NCBI GenBank assembly: GCA_039198225.1
Contig: JBCCTQ010000011.1
Span: 1 to 64,000 of the forward strand
DNA from: JASJAR01 sp039198225
GTDB lineage: Bacteria > Pseudomonadota > Alphaproteobacteria > Rhodobacterales > Rhodobacteraceae
Length of the DNA stretch: 64,000 bases
Direction of reading: 5' to 3'
Shown: piece after piece, positions 24,735 to 32,944 of the stretch
How the letters are laid out: the number at the start of each line of letters is the position of its first letter
Position numbering within the stretch: the stretch's first letter is position 1
Position numbers and translations under genes: made by a program
The notes under the pieces: model-generated
What the model saw: the letters and a program-made list of their open reading frames with translations, nothing else
Told to the model about the DNA's origin: nothing
Databases searched by the model: none

Positions 24735-25651
24735 AATTCGTCGCGCGTCGGCGGGTTGGCTCCGGCCCGCGACACGGTGACGGCAGCGGCCCGCGCGCCG
24801 TATCGAAGAGCCGCGGCGAGGGTTGGGTGGTCAATCTCTGCCAACTTTTCCTTAGTCAAGACCCCCGACGCATGAAGCGCTGCCATAAGGCCGGCATTGA
24901 ACGTGTCACCGGCCCCCACAGTGTCGACCACCTCAACCTTTTCCGCTCCGACCCGGATAGAGCCGGTGGCGTGGTATCCGGTCACCCCCATGGCCCCTTC
25001 GGTCACGCAGACCACCGACACCCCTTGGGCCACCAAAGCGCGGCCCTGATCGGCATGGCTGCCGCTTCCGAAGAGCCATTGAAGGTCTTCGTCCGAGACT
25101 TTCACGATGTCGGCCATGGCGAGCATGCGAAGGAGGCGGGCGCGGTAGGCGTCTTCGTCGGTGACGAAACTCGGGCGAATATTGGGGTCGATCATAATCG
25201 CGCGGGTCGGAGCCGCCGCAGCCATGAGCGCTTCGAAGGCCGATCCGCATGGTTCTGCGACAAGGGAGATGCCGCCGAAAAACAACGCCTCTACGCCGTC
25301 GTCGAGATCTGGAAGATCCTCCGGCGCCAGCATGCGGCCCGCCGAATTTTCATCGTAGAACGTATAGCTCGCCTGACCGTTTTCGAGTTCGACGAAGGCC
25401 AGGGTCGTCGGTTTTTCTGACCGGACCGCCAGGGTTGGCGACACGCCGGCTTCGGTCAGCCGATCGGCCAAGAGTGTGCCGAAAAGATCCGAAGACAGCC
25501 CTCCGAAATATCCGGCCGGAGCGCCAAGCCGACCGAGGGCAATCGCGGTGTTATAAACCGCACCACCCGCATAGGGCGCGAAGGCCTCTTCGCCGCTCGC
25601 GGTTTCCCGCGGCAGCATGTCAATCAAGGCTTCTCCCGCACAGACAATCAT
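24731..25651 (-). CDS. PfkB-family carbohydrate kinase (fructokinase-like)
   Basis: A 306-residue ribokinase/PfkB-family kinase. The N-terminal motif is ICAGEALIDMLPR and the C-terminal signature DTVGAGDTFNAGLMAAL contains the catalytic Asp and anion hole. The sequence is closest in style to bacterial fructokinases, which phosphorylate fructose to fructose-6-phosphate. No sugar transporter is adjacent, so substrate remains a family-level guess. It leads the dtd cluster. Confidence 0.86.
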   Translation of the reverse strand: MIVCAGEALIDMLPRETASGEEAFAPYAGGAVYNTAIALGRLGAPAGYFGGLSSDLFGTLLADRLTEAGVSPTLAVRSEKPTTLAFVELENGQASYTFYDENSAGRMLAPEDLPDLDDGVEALFFGGISLVAEPCGSAFEALMAAAAPTRAIMIDPNIRPSFVTDEDAYRARLLRMLAMADIVKVSDEDLQWLFGSGSHADQGRALVAQGVSVVCVTEGAMGVTGYHATGSIRVGAEKVEVVDTVGAGDTFNAGLMAALHASGVLTKEKLAEIDHPTLAAALRYGARAAAVTVSRAGANPPTRDEL

Positions 25652-25757
25652 GCGATTTCCTTTCTTCGCCCTTCCTATCCGAGCCCTGGGGAAGGCGGCA
25701 ACGCATTGTCTGCATTACGCAAATTCCCGTGCAAGACCCCGCTGAAAAGTCACAGTG

Positions 25758-26879
25758 CTATTGGATCGCACCTTCGTTGAGGGCAATGAGATATCCCGCA
25801 ATACCTGCAAGGATCAGCCCAAAAATAACCGCGAGGGCAATCTTGATCGTCGACCAGGGCCGCTCGCCTGAAACCTCACCGGTGCGGCCATTTACGACAA
25901 ACCGGAAGGCCCGCCCGCGGTAGCGGTAGGCCGCGATCCAAACGGGCAACAGAACATGTTTGAACGTAACATCCCGGACGCTGGTATTGATCTCGTGCAC
26001 CCTTTGGCGATCGCCCCCAATGTCCACGCGCACATCCCGGTGGATCACCCGGTCCATGATTGCCCGCGCGGCGGCAAAACCGCCTTTGAGATCCACCGAA
26101 TAGGCTTCGGAACGAAATCCAGCGAGATAAACCGGTTGGTAGGGTTCGAGTTCGGCCAAATCCCAACGCCCTAGAGCAGGGCGGAACTTTTCGGGAAGAG
26201 CCTCGGAAGCGGCCACAAGCACGTCATCAAAGAACCGTGCCACCCGCCCTGACTTTGGACGCCAGTTCACTTTCGTGACTGTTACGGTTTCGGTTTTGCC
26301 GTTCCGCCTGACTTTCCGGGTGGATTTATGCTCGGTCCCCCGCTCGCCCCGGTAGGTCGAAGAGGTGTCGGCGTCGAAAGTCCAATAGGGCATGTAGACG
26401 CCTGACATCCGCCGCCCCTTTCGCGCATATTCCTGGAGCCCGCCTGGCGCAAACCAAAGCGAGCCCAGCCATTCAGTCATCGCGTCCCGCGCTTGGTCTT
26501 CGCTCAACTCGAAAGGCAAAAGGCCTTTAGGCTTGATATGGCGGTTTGCCCCTGTATCGGTCACCACCGGCGTGGCGCAAAACGGGCATTCGGCGGCGTG
26601 GAGGTTGGGGTCGAACTCGACCTCGGCCCCACAATTCTTGCAGCCCACAACGCGGGTTTCTTCCATGTCCTCGTCCGCAAGGCTCGCTTGGAGCCCCCGC
26701 TCGAAGTCCAACTCCGCCACCGCCTGGACGCGGCCCCAAGGCGAGCCGGAGATCGCTTCGGTGTTGCCGCAATGATCGCAAACCAAACTGTCGGTGCCGG
26801 GCGCGAAACGAAGGTCCGACCCGCAATTGTCGCACGGGAAGCGATGTTCTTCCCGGAGAGCGTTCAGGGCGTCATCCAT
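25758..26879 (-). CDS. Double zinc-ribbon protein with C-terminal membrane helix
   Basis: A 373-residue protein with two zinc ribbons: C16/C19/C34/C37 and a second pair of CxxC motifs near 80-103 (CKNC, CPFC). The middle is rich in beta structure with conserved aromatic motifs (YMPYWTFDADTSSTYRGERG). A single hydrophobic helix near residues 345-366 ends the protein, which predicts a tail anchor with the ribbons in the cytoplasm. Databases often carry misleading helicase names for this family; nothing here supports helicase activity. It lies in one direction with the CAP and SPFH genes, suggesting a shared envelope-related role. Confidence 0.72.
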   Translation of the reverse strand: MDDALNALREEHRFPCDNCGSDLRFAPGTDSLVCDHCGNTEAISGSPWGRVQAVAELDFERGLQASLADEDMEETRVVGCKNCGAEVEFDPNLHAAECPFCATPVVTDTGANRHIKPKGLLPFELSEDQARDAMTEWLGSLWFAPGGLQEYARKGRRMSGVYMPYWTFDADTSSTYRGERGTEHKSTRKVRRNGKTETVTVTKVNWRPKSGRVARFFDDVLVAASEALPEKFRPALGRWDLAELEPYQPVYLAGFRSEAYSVDLKGGFAAARAIMDRVIHRDVRVDIGGDRQRVHEINTSVRDVTFKHVLLPVWIAAYRYRGRAFRFVVNGRTGEVSGERPWSTIKIALAVIFGLILAGIAGYLIALNEGAIQ

Positions 26880-27038
26880 TTTGCGACCGAGCCGGAAGTC
26901 GAGGGTCGCAATGCGCGTAGCAAGCCTCTGCGAAACGTTTGGTGAACTGGGCCAGCATGGGCGCGGGTCCGGACAATTACGTGTTCCTGGACCATGGCGC
27001 CCGGAGCAGGAGGGTGCAAGCAGGGGAGGCGAAGGGAG

Positions 27039-27063
27039 ACGTCCCGGATCAAATCCGGGACGT
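27039..27063. terminator. Perfect 11-bp hairpin in the 238-base gap
   Basis: ACGTCCCGGAT and its exact complement flank a three-base loop. It lies downstream of the CAP gene on the minus strand. No T-run follows, so it may be a dispersed palindrome instead of a classic terminator. No gene is supported in the gap 26880-27117. Confidence 0.5.
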
Positions 27064-27117
27064 TAGGGTTTTAGGGGCGGTCTCGGGTTAGGTCCGAGGC
27101 CTCGCGATTTGTCCAGC

Positions 27118-28323
27118 TTAGGCCAAGATGGGCTCGAGGAGGTCGTCTCCGAGATCTTCCTCTTCTGCCATGGCCTCGCCTTCATCAACCGGGACCGATG
27201 GCAGCTCGTCCTCGACAACGTCATCGGCAGCAGTTGGCTGGAATTCAATGCTCGCCAAGGTCCGCGCCGCGACGTCGTCTTCGATCACATCGACTTTGAC
27301 GTTCTCGTCACCAATGCTGACCACCGTCTCGAAGGGCTGATCAAGCTCACCGCCTTCGAAGATCACCCGGTACGTTCCGGGTGGGAGGGCCAGGCTGTAG
27401 CCGCCGGAGCCCCAGGTGGACGTGCCATAGCTCGTCTCGCCGTCATAGGCCGTAATCCGTACCCCGCCCTGGCCTTCGCCCATATCGTAGGAATTGTTCT
27501 CATCTTCGTCGTCATAGACGACCCCGGTCAGATAGTTCTCCCCCCGATCGGAAAACATCTGGGTGGCCCATGTGGAGCCGTCGAGATCAAAGGTCTGACC
27601 GGTCTGAGGGCTGGTATAGGGCGTCGAGCCGTAATCGTAGCCGAGACCAATCTCGGTCCAGAAATCCCGCATCAGGTTCACCTGATGGCCGTCCGATTCC
27701 CAAAGATTGTTGTGATGGTTTTCGGCGCGGGACTGTTGCGCGTCCTCGCCATTGGGGCTCCGAGATGAGCCGATCCAACCGATATTCTCGCCCACAAAGC
27801 GTGACCCGTGGCCTTCTTCGACGGCGCGGTCGGCCGGGCTCTGGTTGCTTGGATTCGTGTGCGCGAAGAAGTCCCGGTTGTCCATGTCCTGGGAGTGTTC
27901 GCGGGAGGCATCGGAGAGCTCGTGTGTCACGGCGAGGGGCTGCACCGGGCTTGACGACACCCCGCTGGCGAGCCCGTCGCCGGCACGGCCCACTTCGCCG
28001 GTCGGATCCATCCGGGCTCGATTCACCAACTCGACCATGTATTGTTCTTCGTCCGAAAGACCGGCCCAATCGAGTTCATAGGCCGAGGCTTCGAGCCGGG
28101 GGACGTCTTCTCCGATGGAAACGTCGTCGTCCTCTTCAGGTGCTGAGAGCCCCGCACTGGAAGGCGCGAACGAAAACGAAGAGACCGGAGTGCCTCCTGA
28201 AGCGCTGGGTGCTGACCCGCTGGTGTCGTCGTCCGATGAAGACGATCCACCGCTGCTGCCCCCGCCGCTGCCAAACGCAAAGGCTGCGATCCCTCCGAAA
28301 ATCAGAGCAAAATACGACAACAT
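27118..28323 (-). CDS. CAP/SCP-domain protein with Ser-rich linker and beta-sandwich domain
   Basis: A 401-residue protein. An N-terminal hydrophobic segment (residues 1-18) is a membrane anchor or signal. A low-complexity Gly/Ser/Asp linker follows to about residue 75. The CAP (cysteine-rich secretory protein/PR-1) domain spans about 90-250, with VELVNRARMDPTGE, HSQDMDNRDFFAHTNP and FVGENIGW holding its conserved His/Glu cleft. A beta-sandwich resembling SdrD B-like repeats (GGVRITAYDG ... LPPGTYRVIFEGG) follows. An acidic tail completes it. Bacterial CAP proteins are extracellular with varied roles. Confidence 0.85.
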   Translation of the reverse strand: MLSYFALIFGGIAAFAFGSGGGSSGGSSSSDDDTSGSAPSASGGTPVSSFSFAPSSAGLSAPEEDDDVSIGEDVPRLEASAYELDWAGLSDEEQYMVELVNRARMDPTGEVGRAGDGLASGVSSSPVQPLAVTHELSDASREHSQDMDNRDFFAHTNPSNQSPADRAVEEGHGSRFVGENIGWIGSSRSPNGEDAQQSRAENHHNNLWESDGHQVNLMRDFWTEIGLGYDYGSTPYTSPQTGQTFDLDGSTWATQMFSDRGENYLTGVVYDDEDENNSYDMGEGQGGVRITAYDGETSYGTSTWGSGGYSLALPPGTYRVIFEGGELDQPFETVVSIGDENVKVDVIEDDVAARTLASIEFQPTAADDVVEDELPSVPVDEGEAMAEEEDLGDDLLEPILA

Positions 28324-28536
28324 TAGGTCGGCCCTCCGCGTCGAGGAGCGGTCGTGCCGTAATCCGCAATCTTACAGGTGGTTGCCAGTGTGGCGCCCAT
28401 CGCTTTCGCTCCAGATACGCCCCCACCGGCACGACCTAACAAGGGTTTGTTAACGGGATCAACCGCTAAGCTGGAAACAATCTGGGTGGCGGCGGTTCTT
28501 GGCTGGCGTACTTTGTCCGCGGCGCGGCGCTTCGGC

Positions 28537-29649
28537 TCAGCTCCCGGGAGGGGGCGGCGGTGGCATAATTGTGAAGAGTTGGGCCAATTCGTCCACGTCT
28601 TCGGCCTTCATCCAGCCATCCTGGCCCGGCGTCCAAACGTAACTCTCACGCTCGAGCGTGCCTTGCGCGGCCATCTGGCCGAGATCGGCCTTTGAGAAAG
28701 GTCCTTCGGTCTTTCCGTCCTTTGCCACATGCCAGACATGCTCGATCGGCGGAGGCGGCGGAGGAACCACGGCGGCCTGGGGTGCGGTTCCCCATGGCCC
28801 CGATTGGCCGCTCAACATGGCGTTGCCCATCTGGATCCCAAGCCCGGCGCCCATGCCAGCACCCATCGCATCGCCCATGGTACCGCCTTGGCCCATGGCT
28901 TCGGCAGCCTTCCATTTCAGATGCTCGTCCAAGCTTCCAGCAATGCCCCTGGAGGTCCGCTCGTCGAGAGCCGTTTCCACAGCAGGTGGGAGCGAGATGT
29001 TTTCGATGTAGAGCTCGGGCAAGCTCAGCCCGTAAGCTCGGATTGTCGGGTCGATCGCTTCGGCGACAAGTTTGCCCATATCGGCTGTGTTGGCTGCCAT
29101 ATCGAGAACCGGGATTCCCGATTTCGCGATGGCGCGGGAAAATTCTTGGACGATGATGTTGCGGATCTGGAAGGTGACTTCGTCCTTTGTAAACTCACCA
29201 TCTGTGCCCACGATTTCGATGAGGAACTTGGCGGGATCGGCAACTTTCACACTGTAGGTCCCGAAGGCCCGGAGCCGTACGGGGCCAAATTCCGGATCGC
29301 GGCACATGATCGGGTTCTTCGTGCCCCATTTGAGGTCGGTGAACCGATTGGTGTTGATGAAATAGACTTCCGATTTGAACGGGCTTTTGAAGCCGTGGTC
29401 CCAATGGTTGAGCGTTGTGAGGATCGGCATGTTGTTGGTTTCGAGCATGTAAAGACCCGGGGTGAACACGTCGGCCAATTGGCCTTCATGAACGAAAACC
29501 GCCGCCTGCCCCTCTCTTACGGTAAGTTTGGCGCCGTATTTGATCTCATGGCCCTCGCGCTCAAACCGCCAGACCATGGTGTCCCGCGTGTCGTCAGTCC
29601 AATGGATGACGTCGATGAATTGGCCGGAGAGAAAGTCGAGAATACCCAT
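28537..29649 (-). CDS. SPFH-domain protein with C-terminal GYF_2/DUF4339-like domain
   Basis: About 370 residues. Residues 1-230 form a stomatin/prohibitin-like SPFH domain of the virion-core-like subgroup (GILDFLSGQFIDVIHW; INTNRFTDLKWGTKNP). A Gly/Met/Ala-rich segment (GDAMGAGMGAGLG) and a poly-proline stretch link it to a C-terminal GYF_2-type domain (WHVAKDGKTEGPFSKADLG) at about 305-360. The frame opens 12 codons earlier, but MGILDFL is the family-typical start with GGTGGG before it. The poly-proline segment and GYF-like domain suggest scaffolding. It lies upstream of the CAP and zinc-ribbon genes. Confidence 0.83.
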   Translation of the reverse strand: MGILDFLSGQFIDVIHWTDDTRDTMVWRFEREGHEIKYGAKLTVREGQAAVFVHEGQLADVFTPGLYMLETNNMPILTTLNHWDHGFKSPFKSEVYFINTNRFTDLKWGTKNPIMCRDPEFGPVRLRAFGTYSVKVADPAKFLIEIVGTDGEFTKDEVTFQIRNIIVQEFSRAIAKSGIPVLDMAANTADMGKLVAEAIDPTIRAYGLSLPELYIENISLPPAVETALDERTSRGIAGSLDEHLKWKAAEAMGQGGTMGDAMGAGMGAGLGIQMGNAMLSGQSGPWGTAPQAAVVPPPPPPIEHVWHVAKDGKTEGPFSKADLGQMAAQGTLERESYVWTPGQDGWMKAEDVDELAQLFTIMPPPPPPGS

Positions 29650-29709
29650 TTGCGCGCCCACCGTTCTGAAAGTGTCGCCAAGCATACCGGGCGATCCAAA
29701 AAGGTTTAA

Positions 29710-29735
29710 GCCTCCGGCGGGAGTATTTTTCCCAA
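29710..29735 (+). repeat. Dispersed hairpin-plus-T-run element, copy 1
   Basis: GCCTCCGGCGGGAGTATTT, two more Ts, then CCCAAGATGAAG. CTCC/GGAG forms a short stem followed by T residues. The same element occurs inverted at 39863-39896, including the AGATGAAG-like tail. In this copy the T-run reads on the plus strand, opposite to both flanking genes, so here it need not terminate them. Confidence 0.75.
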
Positions 29736-29804
29736 GATGAAGCGGCCTTTCGCCAAAAGGGCTTTCATCCTGGCCGAAACACTCTGGGGGAGGCCCAAAG
29801 GGCC

Positions 29805-29819
29805 GGGGGCAAAGCCCCC
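29805..29819. terminator. GC-rich hairpin downstream of moaA
   Basis: GGGGGC and GCCCCC flank AAA, 20 bases beyond the moaA stop. The stem is strong but lacks a clear T-run, so it is a probable transcript-end structure. Confidence 0.45.
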
Positions 29820-29839
29820 TCTTTCAGAGGATTTCGGCT

Positions 29840-30877
29840 TCAGCCTCCCGTATGGCTCATATGGCGTGAGACCTGGCCATCGGGGCGTTGGCGGGAATAG
29901 TCGAAATCGTGACCTCTGGGTTTCCGAAGAACGGCAGCTCGGATGGCCGCGTCAAGGGCGCCGTCATCGTCAGGGTTGGCCCGGATGGGTGCCCGGAGAT
30001 CGGCCATATCTTCCTGACCGAGGCACATATAAAGCTCGCCCGTGCATGTTAGCCGCACCCGATTGCAGCTTTCGCAGAAATTGTGGGTGAGCGGCGTGAT
30101 AAACCCGACTTTCTGGCCCGTCTCGTTCAACCTCACATAGCGGGCCGGGCCGCCGGTCCGCTCGAGAAGGTCGGTCAGCGTGTATTCCTCGGCGAGTTTT
30201 GTGCGGAGATCCTTCAGCGACCAATATTGGCCGATCCGGTCTTCGCCGCCGAGATCGCCCATCGGCATGACTTCAATAAATGTCAGGTCGAAATCTCGCG
30301 ACTTGCACCAGGCGACAAGTTCAAAAAGCTCGGGCTCGTTGAAGCCCTTGAGAGCCACCGTGTTGATCTTAACCCGGAGCCCCGCCTTTTGGGCCGCATC
30401 GAGACCCTTCATGACCTGGGGCAGGCGTCCCCAGCGGGTGACACGGGCGAATTTGCCTTCATCCAGCGTATCAAGAGAGACATTTATCCGCCGAATGCCG
30501 GCCGCATAAAGTTGATCGGCAAAGCGAAAGAGCTGGGACCCGTTGGTTGTGACCGTCAATTCATCGAGGGCGCCGGTGCCCAAATGGCGGCCGATCCCCT
30601 CGAAAAACCCCATAATATCACGCCGCACCAAGGGTTCGCCCCCGGTAATCCGGAGTTTCCGGACCCCAAGGCGAATGAAAGCCGTGCAGATCCGGTCTAG
30701 CTCTTCGAGGGTCAAAAGCTCCTTTTTCGGCAGGAACGTCATCTGCTCGGCCATGCAATAAACACAACGAAAATCGCAACGGTCCGTGACCGAGACCCGA
30801 AGATAAGTGATCGCTCGGGCGAAGGGATCAATCAGCGGGGCAGGTGCGTCTGCGAGCAAGGCGGGCTGGCGTTCCAT
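29840..30877 (-). CDS. moaA: GTP 3',8-cyclase (molybdenum cofactor biosynthesis)
   Basis: A 345-residue radical-SAM enzyme that with MoaC converts GTP to cyclic pyranopterin, the first step of molybdopterin synthesis. The N-terminal cluster cysteines are C34, C38 and C41 (CDFRCVYC), and the second iron-sulfur site is in NFCESCNRVRLTCTG. SAM-binding ITGGEPL is present. The protein ends in the double glycine typical of MoaA. Other moa genes are not in the window, so the gene stands alone here. Confidence 0.96.
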   Translation of the reverse strand: MERQPALLADAPAPLIDPFARAITYLRVSVTDRCDFRCVYCMAEQMTFLPKKELLTLEELDRICTAFIRLGVRKLRITGGEPLVRRDIMGFFEGIGRHLGTGALDELTVTTNGSQLFRFADQLYAAGIRRINVSLDTLDEGKFARVTRWGRLPQVMKGLDAAQKAGLRVKINTVALKGFNEPELFELVAWCKSRDFDLTFIEVMPMGDLGGEDRIGQYWSLKDLRTKLAEEYTLTDLLERTGGPARYVRLNETGQKVGFITPLTHNFCESCNRVRLTCTGELYMCLGQEDMADLRAPIRANPDDDGALDAAIRAAVLRKPRGHDFDYSRQRPDGQVSRHMSHTGG

Positions 30878-30945
30878 GGGTGAGACCCTAGTGATCCCTC
30901 GCCGATGGGCAAGGCAAAGACCTGTGATGCCTATGGGTTTCGAAC

Positions 30946-31596
30946 CTAGGCGGCCAGGGCGTCGGAGATCTGGGAAAGCCGGGTCACCCGCGCGGAGACC
31001 TCCCCGAAGTCGTGTTCGGCGTGCATTTCGCCCGGGAATGCGATCACTCGGAGGCCCGCGCGGCGCGCTGCTTCCGCACCGTCCGGATTGTCTTCGATGG
31101 CAATGGCGGCTTCCGGGGCAAGTTCCAAGCGTTTGAGCGCCAATTCATAGGCGTCCGGGGCAGGTTTCCCACGTTCCACCTGGCTCTGGTCGATGATCGA
31201 TTTGAAGTCCGTGCGCTTCAGGTGGTTCGAGAGCGCGTAGAACAGTGCGTCGATATTGCCCGGACTTGTCGTCGTCACGAGGGCGGCCACTTTGGCTTCG
31301 GCCACTGCCATCGAGACGCCGGGCCGCGGTTGGACGGGCTCGGTGCGGAGAAGTGCCTGGAAATGCGCAGATTTCGCCGCATGAAGCTTCGCGGCATCGA
31401 CCTCCGTTTCGCGGGCGGCGGCAAATTCGGCGATACGGTCCCGTCCGCCAGCTTTTAAAAGCATAGCGCGGTAGGTTTTTTGATCCCACATCCAGTCGAG
31501 CCCGGCCTCGGCGAAGGCGCGATTGAAGGCCCGACGCTGGAGGTCGGAGGTCTCTGCGAGAACGCCGATCGAGCCAAAAAGAAGGGCGGTGTCCAT
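30946..31596 (-). CDS. HAD-fold protein lacking the catalytic aspartates
   Basis: A 216-residue protein with the fold of beta-phosphoglucomutase/CbbY-type HAD phosphatases. A helical cap follows the first strand, TTTSPGN marks motif II, the Lys of RGKPAPDAY is motif III and EDNPDGAEAA is motif IV. Motif I should read DxDG with a nucleophile Asp and an acid Asp, but residues 7-13 read FGSIGVL: both Asp are replaced (Gly8, Ile10). A phosphoaspartate mechanism is therefore not possible as in the family. I recall similar FGSIG proteins in Rhodobacterales, so this is probably a conserved non-enzymatic or altered form. Confidence 0.78.
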   Translation of the reverse strand: MDTALLFGSIGVLAETSDLQRRAFNRAFAEAGLDWMWDQKTYRAMLLKAGGRDRIAEFAAARETEVDAAKLHAAKSAHFQALLRTEPVQPRPGVSMAVAEAKVAALVTTTSPGNIDALFYALSNHLKRTDFKSIIDQSQVERGKPAPDAYELALKRLELAPEAAIAIEDNPDGAEAARRAGLRVIAFPGEMHAEHDFGEVSARVTRLSQISDALAA

Positions 31597-31638
31597 AGGG
31601 TGGAGGTCCTTTCCGAGAGGCTGGGCCCGGCGCCTAGC

Positions 31639-32364
31639 TCAGGTGAGATAGCGCCCGGCTTCTCGACGTGCAAAGGCTTTCATATCGGCCCCGTGTTGAG
31701 CCAAGAATGCCCGTGTCGCCGCCGGATCGCGTTTCGAGAGTTCCCGGAGCCACCATGCGATAGCCTTTTGGATAAACCAATTGGAGTCGGACACATATCC
31801 CGCGGCCCACGAGAGAATCCGGCTGCGGGTTGCAAGCTGATTTTCGTTTGATGACTTAAGGCGCGGCCATGGAAGGGTGAACACGAGGGCAGCCCGACGG
31901 GTCCAGATATGGGGCGAGGTGGTCCAGGTCTCGACCTCATCGAGGCGGGACGGATCGGCCAAAAGACGCTTTTGGCCCGCAATTGCTGCGTGATCGGCAA
32001 TGGCCCAAGCATCAAAGTCAGGCACCCAACCGGCGATCAGAGACCAGACAGGCGCGTCCTCATCGTTGAAGCGGGCTTGGGTGAGGAGTTTGGCAGCAAG
32101 GATGCGGGCTTCATGGATATCGCTGTCCCATAAGGATTGAGCGAGATCGAGGCGGGCGGACAAAGAAGGAGAGGGCAGCACCGGGCCACCAATTTGTGGC
32201 GGGGTTTCCGCCATTTCGGCCCGCCACGCTTTCCCAAACCCGTCGAGGACCGGGTTGGCAACACCAAGATAGGTGCGCGACGCCTTGTGATAGGCGGCCA
32301 TCTCGGCAGCCTTTTGCGGATCTCCGGCCGCCCGAAGTGCGGCGATCGCGTCGTCGGGGCTCAC
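31639..32364 (-). CDS. DNA alkylation repair protein, AlkD-like
   Basis: About 241 residues built of HEAT-like helical repeats, with the AlkD-family pattern: TWTTSPHIWTRRAALVFTLPW, then DSNWFIQKAIAWWLREL near the C-terminus. AlkD members are glycosylases that remove alkylated bases without flipping them. The GTG start in the GTGA overlap with the upstream oxidase gene was chosen; the frame runs further into that gene but the extra residues look like out-of-frame sequence. Confidence 0.8.
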   Translation of the reverse strand: MSPDDAIAALRAAGDPQKAAEMAAYHKASRTYLGVANPVLDGFGKAWRAEMAETPPQIGGPVLPSPSLSARLDLAQSLWDSDIHEARILAAKLLTQARFNDEDAPVWSLIAGWVPDFDAWAIADHAAIAGQKRLLADPSRLDEVETWTTSPHIWTRRAALVFTLPWPRLKSSNENQLATRSRILSWAAGYVSDSNWFIQKAIAWWLRELSKRDPAATRAFLAQHGADMKAFARREAGRYLT

Positions 32365-32915
32365 TCGGCCAGGTCGGCGCCGATCCCGGTCGGGAAGCCG
32401 TCGATCGTGACTTGGTTTTTCTTCTGCCAATAGGCCGAAACGCCTGCCGGGCCCTGATGGTCTGCCCAATCGATAAGTTCGTCGCGATTGCCCTGCGTCG
32501 CCATCATCGGCACGCCAAAACCGCAGGATGTCTGGACGAGATCGACGGTCACATCGAACACCTGCCGGTTGCCATGGCTATCTGGAAAGTGTGCCGAGAG
32601 CGCCTCCCAATCGGGGGCACCGGGATGGACTGCCCGGGCCGTCCCATAGGCGCGAAGGATCATCGGGCGTTCGGAAAACGAGCACCACATGAGGGTGATC
32701 CGAGGGTTCTTCAAAAGATGGCCCGCGGTCTCGTTTCCGGATCCGGGGAGGTTCATCCAAATGATCCGGTTCGGATCGAGGACCTTCAGGCGCTCCATGC
32801 CCTTAGGCGATAGGTTGACCCGTCCTTCTGCCGCCGCGGTTGCCACGAAAAAGAGAGGGCTTTCCGCAATGAGCCGCAGATGCGGGTCGCGGAGTTTTGG
32901 AAATTGGGTCGCCAT
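32361..32915 (-). CDS. Pyridoxamine-5'-phosphate-oxidase-family protein
   Basis: A 184-residue split-barrel flavin protein. FFVATAAAEGRVNLSPKGM and IIWMNLPGSGNETAGHLLKNPRI (seen as adjacent blocks) are typical of FMN-binding members that are not PdxH. Substrates of this subgroup vary (FMN, F420 or heme). It overlaps the AlkD-like gene by four bases, hinting at co-expression. A genuine PdxH role is unlikely because of divergent C-terminal residues. Confidence 0.8.
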   Translation of the reverse strand: MATQFPKLRDPHLRLIAESPLFFVATAAAEGRVNLSPKGMERLKVLDPNRIIWMNLPGSGNETAGHLLKNPRITLMWCSFSERPMILRAYGTARAVHPGAPDWEALSAHFPDSHGNRQVFDVTVDLVQTSCGFGVPMMATQGNRDELIDWADHQGPAGVSAYWQKKNQVTIDGFPTGIGADLAE

Positions 32916-32944
32916 GGTGCTCTCCCGGCCGGTGCCGGGAAAGC

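Noticed and set aside
30946..31596. Annotation as an active phosphatase or phosphoglucomutase
   Set aside because: Both motif-I aspartates are missing, so the catalytic name would be misleading.
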